Both the position numbers and the translations under genes were made by a program. DNA of 64,000 bases from Dyella sp. A6 (GTDB lineage Bacteria > Pseudomonadota > Gammaproteobacteria > Xanthomonadales > Rhodanobacteraceae): assembly GCF_036320485.1 (NCBI RefSeq), contig NZ_CP132911.1:2728001-2792000 (forward strand). Direction: 5' to 3'. The notes below the pieces were generated by a model. It made no database searches. It worked only from the letters and a program-made list of their open reading frames with translations, and had not been told where the DNA came from. Of this stretch, positions 16,798 through 25,627 are shown one piece after another (position 1 is the first letter of the stretch; the number at the start of each line of letters is the position of its first letter).

Positions 16798-17706
16798 TCA
16801 CGCCTCCGTCCCGGCACCGCCTCCGACATAATTCTTCAACGCCGCAAAAAGATGGTCGTACACCGCGCGCACGCGGTGGCTGGTGCGCAGGTCTTCGTGC
16901 ATGACCAGCCAGGTGTCGAGTTCGAGTTCGAAGGCGTCGGGCAGCAGGCGTTCCAGTTGGCGGTCGCGTCGGGCGATAGCGCACTGGCAGACGCCGATGC
17001 CGAAACCGGCGCGCAGTGCGGCCAGTTGGGTCAGATCGCTGTCAGTGCGCAGCGCGAAGTGTTCGCGTCCGAACGGCAGGCGGTGGCGGATCGCCCGCAG
17101 GGCAGGCGTCTCGTGGTCGAAGCCGATGATCGCGTGCTGCGCCAGCTCGCCTACTTTTTGTGGCCGGCCGTGCGCCTTGAGGTAGCGACGGTGCGCGTAT
17201 AGCCCAAGCGGAATGCTGCCTACCCGCCGGGCCACCAGTGCGCCCTGGGTGGGGCGCACCATGCGCACGGCGATGTCGGCGTCCTTGCGCAGCAGATCCT
17301 CGACCCGGTTCGACGGCGACAACTCGATCACGATGCCGGGATAGCGCTTGCGCAGCGTCACCAGCATCGGCGGCAGCACCTCGGCACCAACCACGTCGCT
17401 GCAGCTGATCCGCACCACGCCGCGCACGTCTTGCCGGCTGCCCGACGCGGCACGGCGCAACGCCGCCGAGGCAGCATCCATCGACTGCGCGTGCGCGGCC
17501 AGCTCGTCGCCGAGCTCGGTCAGCGCCAGACCGCGCGGCGAGCGGGTGAACAGTGCCACGCCCAGCGCCACCTCCAGTTGGCGGATGTGCCGCCCCACGC
17601 TGGGCTGGGTCATGCCCAGCATGCGCGCGGCCGCCGACAGGCTGCCTTCGCGCGCCACCGCGAGGAAGGATCGGTAAAGCTCCCAGCCCGGTTCGGTCAT
17701 GGCCAT
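16798..17706 (-). CDS. LysR-family transcriptional regulator
   Basis: About 302 residues. The N-terminal winged helix-turn-helix (FLAVAREGSLSAAARMLGMTQPSVGRHIRQLE, about 13-45) is typical LysR; the C-terminal part is a periplasmic-binding-like effector domain (about 95-295). The start is MAMTEPG at 17706 or the ATG two codons later; longer upstream sequence in frame is arginine-rich and non-homologous. It is divergent from the epimerase-like gene at 17799 with only 92 bases between them, the classic arrangement for a LysR protein controlling its neighbour. Effector unknown. Confidence 0.88.
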   Translation of the reverse strand: MAMTEPGWELYRSFLAVAREGSLSAAARMLGMTQPSVGRHIRQLEVALGVALFTRSPRGLALTELGDELAAHAQSMDAASAALRRAASGSRQDVRGVVRISCSDVVGAEVLPPMLVTLRKRYPGIVIELSPSNRVEDLLRKDADIAVRMVRPTQGALVARRVGSIPLGLYAHRRYLKAHGRPQKVGELAQHAIIGFDHETPALRAIRHRLPFGREHFALRTDSDLTQLAALRAGFGIGVCQCAIARRDRQLERLLPDAFELELDTWLVMHEDLRTSHRVRAVYDHLFAALKNYVGGGAGTEA

Positions 17707-17798
17707 GCATTTATGTATAGCAGATGTTTGATGTTGGGCAATTTTCCTTTGACCTGGACGAGCCCATGCTGGGGTCGCCTTCAACCACGGAGAACGCG

Positions 17799-18794
17799 AT
17801 GAACACGACACGCAAGGTGCTGGTACTGGGCGCCACCGGCGGCTTCGGCGGTGAGACCGCCGCCGCGCTGTTGCGTCGCGGCTGGCAGGTACGCGCACTG
17901 GTCCGCGATGCCACACGGCCGGGGCTGTCGCCGGACATCGAATGGATCGACGGCGACGCCATGCGCGCCGACGACGTGCTGGCGGCAGCACGCGGCGTGG
18001 CGGTGATCGTGCATGCGGTCAATCCGCCGGGCTATCGCCACTGGTCGACGCGGGTGCTGCCGATGATCGACCACACCATTGCTGCCGCCCGTGCCAACGG
18101 TGCGCGCATCGTGCTGCCCGGCACCGTCTACAACTACGGCCCCGATGCGCTGCCGCTGCTGCACGAGGATTCGCCGCAGCATCCACTGACCCGCAAGGGT
18201 GCGATCCGGGTGGAACTGGAGCGCCGGCTGGAACGCGCGGCCAATGAGGGTGTGCGCACGGTGATTCTGCGCTGCGGCGACTTCTTCGGCACGCGCACGG
18301 CAAGCAGCTGGTTTGCGGCGCTGGTGAAGCCGGGCCGCCCGGTGCGCGCAATGCTGTACCCGGGCCGTCGCGACCTACGCCACGCCTGGGCCTACCTGCC
18401 CGACGTCGCCGAGACCGTGGTGCGCCTGCTGGAACGCGAGTCCGCGCTGGCGGTGTTCGAGCGCGTCCACTTCGGCGGCCACTGGATCGACGGCAACGCG
18501 CTGGCCAACGCCATCCGTGCCGCGGCCAGCCAGCCGCGGCTGCGCGTGCGCGCGTTTCCATGGTGGCTGGCTACGCTGGCTGCGCCCTTCGTCACCCTGC
18601 TGCGCGAACTGCGCGAGATGCGCTACCTGTGGCAACGACCGCTGCAGTTGGACAACCGCAAGCTGGTCGCACTGCTCGGCGCCGAACCGCACACCAGGCT
18701 GGCGCAGGCGGTGGAGACCACGCTGCGCGGCATGCACTGCCTGCCGGCAGCCGATACTGCGAAACGGCCCGCACCCCTGCCTTCGCCTCGCTGA
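17799..18794 (+). CDS. NAD(P)-dependent epimerase/dehydratase-like (extended SDR) protein
   Basis: 331 residues. The Rossmann glycine motif GATGGFGG sits at about 10-17 (VLVLGATGGFGG); ARGVAVIVHAVNPPGYRHW and GTVYNYGPDA follow the layout of atypical SDRs. The usual active-site YxxxK is not obvious; NYGPD occupies the place of the tyrosine. The protein is likely cytosolic and binds NAD(P)H. The ATG at 17799 has CGGAG seven bases upstream. It is divergent from a LysR regulator that probably controls it, and ends about 23 bases before the convergent end of a second LysR gene. Substrate unknown. Confidence 0.82.
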   Translation: MNTTRKVLVLGATGGFGGETAAALLRRGWQVRALVRDATRPGLSPDIEWIDGDAMRADDVLAAARGVAVIVHAVNPPGYRHWSTRVLPMIDHTIAAARANGARIVLPGTVYNYGPDALPLLHEDSPQHPLTRKGAIRVELERRLERAANEGVRTVILRCGDFFGTRTASSWFAALVKPGRPVRAMLYPGRRDLRHAWAYLPDVAETVVRLLERESALAVFERVHFGGHWIDGNALANAIRAAASQPRLRVRAFPWWLATLAAPFVTLLRELREMRYLWQRPLQLDNRKLVALLGAEPHTRLAQAVETTLRGMHCLPAADTAKRPAPLPSPR

Positions 18795-18817
18795 CCCGAC
18801 ACCTGCGCCAACGCGAC

Positions 18818-19714
18818 TCAGTGCGTACGAATGAAATCGACGAAGGCGCGCAGCGGTGCCGGCAGCTGGCGACGGCCGGGGTAATAGAGGAACGGGCCGC
18901 TGAAGGGTTGCCACCACGGTTCCAGCACCGGCTCCAGTTGCCCGCTTTCCAGGTGCGGTTTCAGCCAGTCCTCGAACAGATGGATGATGCCCAGACCGGC
19001 CAGCGCGGCATCGACCTTGAGATCCGCGCCCGCACCCAGGCGCACCAGCAGCGGACCGGTGGGGTCGACGCGGACCACCTCGCCGTCGCGCTCGAATTCC
19101 CATGTCGGCATCACGCCGCTGGCGAACTGGCCGCGCAGGCAGGCGTGTTCCAGCAGGTCGCGCGGATGCTGCGGACGCCCCCGCGCGTCGAGATAGGCCG
19201 GCGCCGCCGCAGTGGCCATGCGCTGCACGCGCGGACCGATCGGTACCGCGATCATGTCCTGCTCCAGCCGCTCGTCGTAGCGGATGCCGGCATCGCAACC
19301 GATGGCCAGCAGGTCGACGAAGCTTTCCTCGATCACGACCTCCAGGCGGATGTCGGGGTAGGTCTTGAGGAACGGAACGATGATCGGCGGCAGCACCAGC
19401 CGTGCCGCGCTGGCCGGCACATTCAGCCGCAGCGTGCCGACCGGGCGGTCGCGATAGTGGTTGACCACGTCGAGCGCGGCCTCGACCTCACCCAATGCCG
19501 GGGCCAGTCGTTCGGCCAGACGCGCACCGGCTTCCGTGGGGCTGACGCTGCGCGTGGTGCGATGAAGCAGGCGCACGCCCAGTCGTGTTTCCAGCCGACG
19601 CACCGCCTCGCTGAGGCTGGATGCCGAGCTGCCGCTGGCGCGCGCGCCCTCGCGGAAGCCGCCCGCGCGCACCACCGCCATGAAGGCAAAAAGATCCTGC
19701 AGGTCAGCTGCCAT
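18818..19714 (-). CDS. LysR-family transcriptional regulator
   Basis: 298 residues. The helix-turn-helix lies at about 8-60 (FMAVVRAGGFREGARASGSSASSLSEAVRRLE), followed by LGVRLLHRTTRSVSPTEAG, the typical linker of the CrgA/DsdC-like branch. The substrate-binding domain spans about 92-290. It is transcribed divergently from the pyridoxal reductase-like gene at 19821, with 106 bases between, and probably regulates it. It is a separate gene from the LysR at 16798; the two are not close copies. Confidence 0.88.
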   Translation of the reverse strand: MAADLQDLFAFMAVVRAGGFREGARASGSSASSLSEAVRRLETRLGVRLLHRTTRSVSPTEAGARLAERLAPALGEVEAALDVVNHYRDRPVGTLRLNVPASAARLVLPPIIVPFLKTYPDIRLEVVIEESFVDLLAIGCDAGIRYDERLEQDMIAVPIGPRVQRMATAAAPAYLDARGRPQHPRDLLEHACLRGQFASGVMPTWEFERDGEVVRVDPTGPLLVRLGAGADLKVDAALAGLGIIHLFEDWLKPHLESGQLEPVLEPWWQPFSGPFLYYPGRRQLPAPLRAFVDFIRTH

Positions 19715-19820
19715 TGTTCGATATCCCGCACAGGCCGTGCCGATTTGATCGGATTATCGTAACGCCGGTGCCTGCCTATGCTGTGTGCCATCCACGACAC
19801 AACACCCACGGAGACCTTCC

Positions 19821-20699
19821 ATGACCGATATCAAGCAGGCCGGCCAGTTCCGGCTGGGCCACCGCGACGTAGCCCGCATGGGCTACGGCGCCATGCAGCT
19901 GGCCGGCCCCGGTGTGTTCGGACCGCCGAAGGACCATGCCACCGCGCTTGCCGTACTGCGCGAGGCGATCGAGGCCGGCGTCGACCATATCGACACCAGC
20001 GACTTCTACGGCCCGCACGTCACCAACAAGCTGATCCGCGAGGCACTGCATCCCTACGCCGACAACCTGTCGATCGTGACCAAGGTCGGCGCGGTGCGTG
20101 GCGCGGATGCCTCCTGGCTGCCGGCGCAACAACCCGACCAGTTGGTGAGCGCGGTGCACGACAACCTGCGCCATCTCGGTGCCGACGTGCTCGACGTGGT
20201 GAACCTGCGTGTGATGGGCGACGTGCACGCGCCCAGCGAGGGTTCCATCGAGGCGCAGTTCAGCACGCTGGCCGAACTGCAGCAGCGCGGCCTGATACGC
20301 CATCTGGGCCTGAGCAATGTCACGCCGGCACAGGTCGAGCAGGCGCAGCGCATTGGCGAAGTCGTCTGCGTGCAGAACCACTACAACCTGGTACATCGCG
20401 CGGACGACGCCTTCATCGACGCACTGGGCCGGCAAGGTATCGCCTACGTGCCGTTCTTCCCGCTGGGCGGCTTCACGCCGCTGCAGTCCAACGCCCTGTC
20501 GGCCGTGGCCGCGCGTCTCGGCGCCACGCCAATGCAGGTGGCACTGGCCTGGCTGCTGGCGCGTGCGCCGAACATCCTGCTGATTCCCGGCACATCGTCG
20601 CCTGCCCACCTGCGCGAGAACCTGGCTGCCGCAGCACTGACCCTGCAGGCGGAAGCGCTGGCCGAACTGGATGCCATCGGCCGAACGCAACCGGTCTGA
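19821..20699 (+). CDS. pdxI: Aldo/keto reductase, PdxI (YdbC)-like pyridoxal reductase
   Basis: 292 residues. The protein closely follows the Escherichia coli YdbC/PdxI sequence as I know it: GYGAMQLAGPGVFGPP, DTSDFYGPHVTNKLIREAL, VLDVVNLRVMGD, AYVPFFPLGGFTPLQSN and ILLIPGTSSPAHLRENLAA. PdxI reduces pyridoxal to pyridoxine with NADPH. Catalytic Asp and Tyr (DTSDFY) and Lys (VTKVG) are present; the usual tetrad histidine is replaced by Asn (VVNLR), a feature of this subgroup. CGGAG precedes the ATG at 19821; an in-frame start twelve codons upstream is not supported. A divergent LysR gene probably controls it. Confidence 0.88.
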   Translation: MTDIKQAGQFRLGHRDVARMGYGAMQLAGPGVFGPPKDHATALAVLREAIEAGVDHIDTSDFYGPHVTNKLIREALHPYADNLSIVTKVGAVRGADASWLPAQQPDQLVSAVHDNLRHLGADVLDVVNLRVMGDVHAPSEGSIEAQFSTLAELQQRGLIRHLGLSNVTPAQVEQAQRIGEVVCVQNHYNLVHRADDAFIDALGRQGIAYVPFFPLGGFTPLQSNALSAVAARLGATPMQVALAWLLARAPNILLIPGTSSPAHLRENLAAAALTLQAEALAELDAIGRTQPV

Positions 20700-20754
20700 G
20701 CCACACGACAACGCGCACGCGGCGCTTGAGACACCGGACCACCCGCTTTTGTTC

Positions 20755-20870
20755 GTCATGCCTGCGCAGGCAGGCATCCAGTGCCTTCAGGTTCAATCGC
20801 TCGAAGGCGCTGGATGACCAGCCCTGCGGCTGTTGCAAGGCACATCCAGCTTTCGCAGTCGGCATTCCGC
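20755..20870. repeat. Intergenic repeat with a TGCCTGCGCAGGCA palindrome
   Basis: Between pdxI and pgpA. A 14-bp perfect palindrome (20759-20772) is followed by GGCATCCAGTGCCTT and, about 50 bases on, by its echo CGCTGGATGACC. Such TCATGCCTGCGCAGGCAGG elements are dispersed repeats in Xanthomonadales, related in style to the element at 3184. It probably acts as a transcript-end or stability hairpin between the two convergent genes. Confidence 0.45.
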
Positions 20871-20906
20871 GCGGCTCAGTCACTGAGCCGCCACCGACCA
20901 TCGCGT

Positions 20907-21407
20907 TCAGTGCAGCGGCACCAGCGCGCAGGCCAGCACGACCGCCGCGAACACGCCGGCGATCACGTCGTCGACCATCACCCCAAGGCCGCCTTTCAGG
21001 TGCCGGTCGAACCAGCGGATCGGCCACGGCTTCCACACGTCGAACAGGCGGAACAGCGCGAAACCGGCCAGCACCGCCCACCACGGTGCCAGCAGCGCCG
21101 GCAGCAGTGCCAGCCACTGGCCGACGAACTCGTCCCAGACCAGGCTGCGGTGATCGTCCACGCCCAGCGCACGACCGGCGCGCTCGCAGGCCCACACGCC
21201 CAGCACGAAGGCCAGCACCAGCACCAGCAGATACCAGGGCAAGGACAGGTGGCGCAGCAGCAGCCAGGGCAGGATCGCCGCCAGCGAACCGAAGGTGCCC
21301 TGCGCCCTGGGTGCCAGGCCGGAACCGAAGCCGCAGGCGATCCAGCCGGATACCGAGGCGGTGAGCCGGCGACGCTGTTCGGCGGTGAGTACTTTGCGAT
21401 CGGTCAT
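20907..21407 (-). CDS. pgpA: Phosphatidylglycerophosphatase A
   Basis: 166-residue inner-membrane enzyme that removes phosphate from phosphatidylglycerophosphate to make phosphatidylglycerol. Family features are ASVSGWIACGFGSGLAPRAQGTFGSLAA at 17-44, DEFVGQWLAL, LFRLFDVWKPWPIRWFDRHLKGGLGVMVDDVIAG, and hydrophobic segments at about 40-75 and at the C-terminus. Its ATG overlaps the thiL stop in an ATGA, so the two are translationally coupled, the usual thiL-pgpA order. Confidence 0.93.
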   Translation of the reverse strand: MTDRKVLTAEQRRRLTASVSGWIACGFGSGLAPRAQGTFGSLAAILPWLLLRHLSLPWYLLVLVLAFVLGVWACERAGRALGVDDHRSLVWDEFVGQWLALLPALLAPWWAVLAGFALFRLFDVWKPWPIRWFDRHLKGGLGVMVDDVIAGVFAAVVLACALVPLH

Positions 21408-22384
21408 GCGCCGAAATGATCCCAGCCACGCGAGGCCAACGCCAGCCATGCGCCGTCTTCGCCGCGCACGCGCACCTCGCTGCCTTCGACGATGCAACCG
21501 ATGCGGGTAGCGCCGCAGCCCAGTGCGTCCAGCTCGGCACGCACCGCGTCGACCTGGTCCATCGGCAGGGTGAAACACAGCTCGTAATCGTCGCCGCCGG
21601 CAAGCGCGAAGTCGCGTGCGGCCAAGTCGCCGAACACCTCGACCAGTGCCGGCGAACGCGGCAGCAGCGCCGCATCCAGTTCCGCCCCCACGCCGCTGCA
21701 TTCGCAAATGTGGCCGAGATCCGCCAGCAGGCCGTCGGACACGTCGATGCAGGCCCGCGCGCGACCGCGCAACGCCAGCCCGGCCGCCAGCCGCGGCGTC
21801 GGCCGGCGCATGCGCGACAGCAGGTGAGCGATGGCCGGATCGGCGCTGTCGCCGCGGTCCTCGCGCATTACCTGCAGGCCGGCCGCCCCATCGCCCAGCG
21901 TGCCGGTGACCATCACCGCATCGCCCGGCCTGGCACCCGAGCGCAGCAGCGCCTGCCCCGGCGGCACGAAGCCGTGCACGGCCACGCTGATGCTCAGCGG
22001 ACCGCCGGTGGTGTCGCCGCCGACCAGGGCCAGTTGCTGCGGCTTCGCCAGTGCGGCGAAGCCTTCGGCGAAACCGTCGACGAAAGCGGCACGCGCCGCC
22101 GCCTCGATACCTACCGGCAGGGTGAGCGCCAGCAGCGCCCACGCCGGAGCGGCACCCATCGCGGCAAGATCGGACAGGTTCACTGCCAGCACTTTCCAGC
22201 CGATGTCGGCCGGCGCGGTACCCGGCAGGAAGTGCACGCCCTCGACCATGGTGTCGATCGCCACGGCCAGCTGCATGCCGGCCGGTACCGCCAGCAACGC
22301 GGCATCGTCGCCGATGCCGAGGGGAACATCGTCACGTTCCTGCGCGGTGCGCTCGCGGATGCGGTCGATCAGTCGGAATTCCAT
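21404..22384 (-). CDS. thiL: Thiamine-monophosphate kinase
   Basis: 326 residues. The enzyme phosphorylates thiamine monophosphate to the diphosphate cofactor. It belongs to the PurM/ThiL ATP-binding fold: GIGDDAALLAVPAG, DTMVEGVHFLPG, AVNLSDLAAMGA, LVGGDTTGG, CIDVSDGLLADLGHIC and GGDDYELCFT are all present. It starts at the ATG at 22384 (MEFRLIDRIRERTAQERDDV); in-frame sequence further upstream is not thiL-like. In relatives thiL follows nusB directly; here an acetyltransferase gene and an oppositely oriented gene are inserted between them. Confidence 0.95.
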   Translation of the reverse strand: MEFRLIDRIRERTAQERDDVPLGIGDDAALLAVPAGMQLAVAIDTMVEGVHFLPGTAPADIGWKVLAVNLSDLAAMGAAPAWALLALTLPVGIEAAARAAFVDGFAEGFAALAKPQQLALVGGDTTGGPLSISVAVHGFVPPGQALLRSGARPGDAVMVTGTLGDGAAGLQVMREDRGDSADPAIAHLLSRMRRPTPRLAAGLALRGRARACIDVSDGLLADLGHICECSGVGAELDAALLPRSPALVEVFGDLAARDFALAGGDDYELCFTLPMDQVDAVRAELDALGCGATRIGCIVEGSEVRVRGEDGAWLALASRGWDHFGA

Positions 22385-22516
22385 GGGTCGCGTACAGCCG
22401 TGGGGAGAAAACGGCCAAGCATTCCATGGATGAAGCGCGCAGGCCAGTACACGCTTGCGGCCTATGCAGCAACAGCCGGCCGTGAAACGATGTCTGCCTT
22501 GCCGCAGGAGCCCGCC

Positions 22517-22981
22517 ATGTGCCCTCGTCCGCCCATCCGCATCCGATCGATCCTGGCCGTGGCCCTGCTGTGCCCGGCGACCGTGATGGCGCTGCCGGCC
22601 GCCCATCCGGCACAGGCCGCATTGGCCTCGGTACAAGGCTTTCTCGACGCGATGGCCCGGCATGATCCGGCCGGCATGCGCGCCCATGTGCTGCCGACCG
22701 GCAGCATGGCGCTGATGCGTCACGGCAAGCCGGTGCAACTGAGCCTGGGCGACTTCATCGGCCGACTCAAACCGGACGGCCACCGGGTCGCGGAATACAT
22801 CCGGCACCCACTGGTACGGGTGGATCACGACGTGGCCATCGTGTGGGCACCCTACCGTTTCCTGCTCGACGGCAAACTGCACCACTGCGGTACCGACGCC
22901 TTCAGCATGGTGCGGGTGGACGGACACTGGCTGATCGCCTCGGTGGCCGATACCAGCCGGGCGACATGCGCGGGCGGCTGA
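22517..22981 (+). CDS. Secreted NTF2-like (SnoaL/DUF4440-type) protein
   Basis: 154 residues. A signal peptide (RSILAVALLCPATVMALPAAHPAQA) precedes a compact domain ALASVQGFLDAMARHDPAGMRAHVL, HDVAIVWAPYRFLLDGKLHHCGTDAFSMVRVDGHWLIASVADT, which has the layout of the NTF2-like fold used by many small enzymes and binding proteins. GCAGGAG lies upstream of the ATG at 22517. It reads opposite to all its neighbours and interrupts the nusB-thiL order, so it looks inserted. Specific function unknown. Confidence 0.75.
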   Translation: MCPRPPIRIRSILAVALLCPATVMALPAAHPAQAALASVQGFLDAMARHDPAGMRAHVLPTGSMALMRHGKPVQLSLGDFIGRLKPDGHRVAEYIRHPLVRVDHDVAIVWAPYRFLLDGKLHHCGTDAFSMVRVDGHWLIASVADTSRATCAGG

Positions 22982-23023
22982 ACCGTCCCACGCACAGGGC
23001 CTCATCACGTCAATCAGCGGGGT

Positions 23024-23581
23024 TCAAACAGCGTCGCGCACGAACACGTGGATCTGCACGTCGAGGTAGGCCACCTCGCGCACGAAGCGGAAGCCGACGC
23101 CTGTAGCCAGCCGGACCGAGGCGGCGTTGTCCGGCTCGATGATGCAGGCGGCGCGATGCGGGCCGAAATGCTGCTGCCCCCAGGCCAGCACCGCGTCCAG
23201 CGCTTCGCGCGCGTAGCCCTTGCCATGGACGTCGCTGGCCAGCACCCAGCCCATCTCCGGCATGCCTTCCAGCGGCGGTTCGATCGCGCGCTTGAAATCG
23301 GCATAGCCGATTTCGCCGATCGGGCGTCCGCTGGCTTTGTCCTCGATGGCCCAGAAGCCGTAGCCGAGCAGCGCCCACATGCCGGGATAGCGCAGAAGGC
23401 GCATCCACGACTCCTGCGGCGTCGAGGGCTTGCCGCCGATGTAACGGACCACGTCCGCGTCGGCCCAGATCGCGGCAAACGCTTCGAAATCGTCGGCGCG
23501 ATGGCCGCGTAGACGCAGCCGCGCGGTTTCCAGCACCGGCACCAGGCCGGCGGCTGCGGACACCACGCGGGTACCCGGCAT
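23024..23581 (-). CDS. GNAT acetyltransferase, RimJ/RimL-like
   Basis: 185 residues. ETARLRLRGHRADDFEAFAAIWADADVVRYIGGKP is the typical N-terminus of the RimJ/RimL group; MGWVLASDVHGKGYAREAL is the acetyl-CoA loop and NAASVRLATGVGFR the last motif. Members acetylate protein N-termini or small amines; this one has no assigned substrate. Its ATG shares a base with the nusB stop (TGATG), so it is coupled to nusB, although relatives usually carry thiL at this place. Confidence 0.88.
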   Translation of the reverse strand: MPGTRVVSAAAGLVPVLETARLRLRGHRADDFEAFAAIWADADVVRYIGGKPSTPQESWMRLLRYPGMWALLGYGFWAIEDKASGRPIGEIGYADFKRAIEPPLEGMPEMGWVLASDVHGKGYAREALDAVLAWGQQHFGPHRAACIIEPDNAASVRLATGVGFRFVREVAYLDVQIHVFVRDAV

Positions 23582-24027
23582 CAGCCTTTCTTCTCGGCCG
23601 TGCGCAGTTCGATCGCCAGCTTGTCCAGCACGCCGTTGACGTAGCTGTGGCCGTGGTCGGCACCAAAACGCTTGGTGACCTCGATCGCCTCGTTAAGGAT
23701 CACCCGGTACGGCACGTCGGGGCGGAATTCCAGCTCGTAGGCACCGAGACGCAGCGCAGCGCGCTCGATCGGATCGACCTGCTCCACCTCGCGGTCCAGG
23801 TGCGGACGCAGCCGGGCGTCCAGCGCGTCGACGTGGTCGGCCACGCCGCGCAACAGGTTCTCGAAGTAATCGAGATCGGCCACTTCCATGTCCTGCTCGT
23901 GGCGGAACTGCTCGATCACGGCGTTCATGGAACTGCCGCTCATCTGCCACGCATACAGTGCCTGCAGCGCGCGGCGACGGGCGCGCGAACGCGCGGCGGC
24001 ATCGATGCCCGAATGCTGCGTGGTCAT
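23581..24027 (-). CDS. nusB: Transcription antitermination factor NusB
   Basis: 148 residues, all-helical. ARSRARRRALQALYAWQMSG is the RNA-binding N-terminus; VDPIERAALRLGAYEL and VPYRVILNEAIEVTKRFGADHGHSYVNGVLDKLA are the family signature. NusB binds boxA RNA with NusE (S10) in rRNA antitermination. Start ATG at 24027 overlaps the ribH stop by one base (TGATG). The ribH-nusB pairing is standard. Confidence 0.95.
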   Translation of the reverse strand: MTTQHSGIDAAARSRARRRALQALYAWQMSGSSMNAVIEQFRHEQDMEVADLDYFENLLRGVADHVDALDARLRPHLDREVEQVDPIERAALRLGAYELEFRPDVPYRVILNEAIEVTKRFGADHGHSYVNGVLDKLAIELRTAEKKG

Positions 24028-24488
24028 CACAGCTGCCCGTACAGGTTGACCATCTCCAGCGCGGCCAGCGCGGCGTCGACGCCCTTGTTGCCGGCCTTGG
24101 TACCCGAACGCTCGATGGCCTGCTCGATGCTGTCGGTGGTGAGCACGCCGAAGGCCACCGGCACGCCGGTGTCCAGCGCGGCCTTGGCCAGGCCCTTGGC
24201 GCACTCGCCGGCCACATAGTCGAAATGCGGGGTGCTGCCGCGGATCACCGCGCCCAGCGCGATCACCGCCGCATAGTGGCCGGAAGCGGCCAGCTTGTGC
24301 GCGGCCAGCGCGATTTCCCAGGCGCCGGGCACGCGCACCAGCTCGATGTCGTCGTCCTTCACGCCATGGCGCACCAGCGCGTCACGCGCACCGGCCACCA
24401 GCGGTTCGACGACGAAGCCGTTGAAGCGACCGGCGACGATGGCGAAGCGGCCCTTGGGCGTGGCGAAATCGCCTTCGATGATTTTCAT
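24027..24488 (-). CDS. ribH: 6,7-dimethyl-8-ribityllumazine synthase
   Basis: 153 residues. The enzyme condenses 5-amino-6-ribitylaminouracil with dihydroxybutanone phosphate, the penultimate step of riboflavin synthesis. The conserved AGRFN (about 19-23), [31 protein letters not shown] and [24 protein letters not shown] are intact. It lies downstream of ldcA, which separates it from ribBA; overlapping stop and start couple it to nusB. Confidence 0.95.
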   Translation of the reverse strand: MKIIEGDFATPKGRFAIVAGRFNGFVVEPLVAGARDALVRHGVKDDDIELVRVPGAWEIALAAHKLAASGHYAAVIALGAVIRGSTPHFDYVAGECAKGLAKAALDTGVPVAFGVLTTDSIEQAIERSGTKAGNKGVDAALAALEMVNLYGQL

Positions 24489-24537
24489 GTCGGATATTTT
24501 CCTAGGATGGGCCGGAAACCCATGTGGGTCGGCCATT

Positions 24538-25476
24538 TTACGGGTTTGTGGGTCCGCCTGCTCGAAGGCCCGGATGCGGATAGCCGGAAAAGGCCAGCGT
24601 GGCGCCACCGGCCGCCGCCTGCAGCCGTGCGGGCGCCCCGAACGGCAGGGTGAGCTGGGTGTGCCCATGCCCATGCGGCAGGCCGCGCACGACCGGCACG
24701 CCGGCCACGCGCTCGATCTGCACGAATGCGGCATCGAGGTCGTAGCCGTTGTCGCGCGGTCCCGGCCGGCAGGCTGAGAAGCCGCCCAGCAGCAAGGCAC
24801 GCTGACGCCCAAGGACGCCTGACAGATGCAGCTGGTACAGCAGGCGTTCGATGCGGAAGGGCGGCTCGCCGACGTCTTCCACGAACAGGATGCCGTCGTC
24901 GATGCGAGGAAAATATGGCGTGCCCAGCAGGCTGCACAGCACCGCTAGGTTGCCGCCCCAGAGCGTGCCCTGCACGTCCAGCCCGTCCGCGCCGGCCTGC
25001 GACCACGCCACGCTGCGCGATGCGGCCCCCAGCGTGCCGCGGAACTCCGTCCAGGTGGTTGCGTCCGCCGGCTCGGCGCCCAGGTCGGCCAGCAACGGAC
25101 CGGCGAAACTGGTCACGCCGCACTTCGCATACAGCGCCAGCTGCAGGGCCGTGAAGTCGCTGTGGCCGACCAGGGCAAGCCCGGAGCCGGCCAGCCGCTC
25201 GCGCAGCGCGTCGTAATGCAGGTGATCGAGCAGACGCGCCGCGCCATAACCGCCGCGCGTGGCCAGGGCGATATCCGGCAGGTCGTCCAGCGTCGCCAGG
25301 GCGTTGATGTCGCCGGCCCGCTCGGCATCGCTGCCGGCAAAACGCAATTCGGTACGTTGCAGCACCTGCTCACCATCCACCGCGAAGCCCGCTTCGCGCA
25401 GGCGGGCGACGCCACGTGTCATCGCGGCGGGATCGGCGGGATAGCCGGAAGGGGCGATCAGGCGGATACGTGGCAT
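24538..25476 (-). CDS. ldcA: LD-carboxypeptidase (muramoyltetrapeptide carboxypeptidase, S66)
   Basis: 312 residues. It cleaves the terminal D-alanine from cytoplasmic muropeptide tetrapeptides during cell-wall recycling. The nucleophile is Ser106 (GHSDFTAL); the S66 family also needs Glu ([19 protein letters not shown]) and His ([14 protein letters not shown]), both visible. [15 protein letters not shown] and [16 protein letters not shown] are further signatures. No signal peptide, in keeping with cytosolic action. It is inserted between ribBA and ribH, which are adjacent in related genomes, and the junction on its ribBA side carries an inverted-repeat element. Confidence 0.92.
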   Translation of the reverse strand: MPRIRLIAPSGYPADPAAMTRGVARLREAGFAVDGEQVLQRTELRFAGSDAERAGDINALATLDDLPDIALATRGGYGAARLLDHLHYDALRERLAGSGLALVGHSDFTALQLALYAKCGVTSFAGPLLADLGAEPADATTWTEFRGTLGAASRSVAWSQAGADGLDVQGTLWGGNLAVLCSLLGTPYFPRIDDGILFVEDVGEPPFRIERLLYQLHLSGVLGRQRALLLGGFSACRPGPRDNGYDLDAAFVQIERVAGVPVVRGLPHGHGHTQLTLPFGAPARLQAAAGGATLAFSGYPHPGLRAGGPTNP

Positions 25477-25483
25477 GGATGGC

Positions 25484-25624
25484 TAGGATCTAGGATCTAG
25501 GAGTGAGGAGGGTGAACCGTAAGATCGAGGGGCGATGTAGAGAGTAAGCGACAGCGCGGGGAATTGGCATGGCGCCCACGAGGCGGAGCCAGGACCACCT
25601 CTCACTTCTCACTCCTTACTCCTG
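25484..25624. repeat. Purine/pyrimidine-rich inverted-repeat element, copy 1
   Basis: Fills the 151-base gap between ribBA and ldcA. The left arm (25484-25515) has the tandem unit TAGGATC followed by TAGGAGTGAGGAGGGTGAA. The right arm (25597-25624) is CCTCTCACTTCTCACTCCTT followed by ACTCCTG, an imperfect reverse complement. The right arm begins within three bases of the ribBA stop codon. Confidence 0.7.
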
Positions 25625-25627
25625 CCT

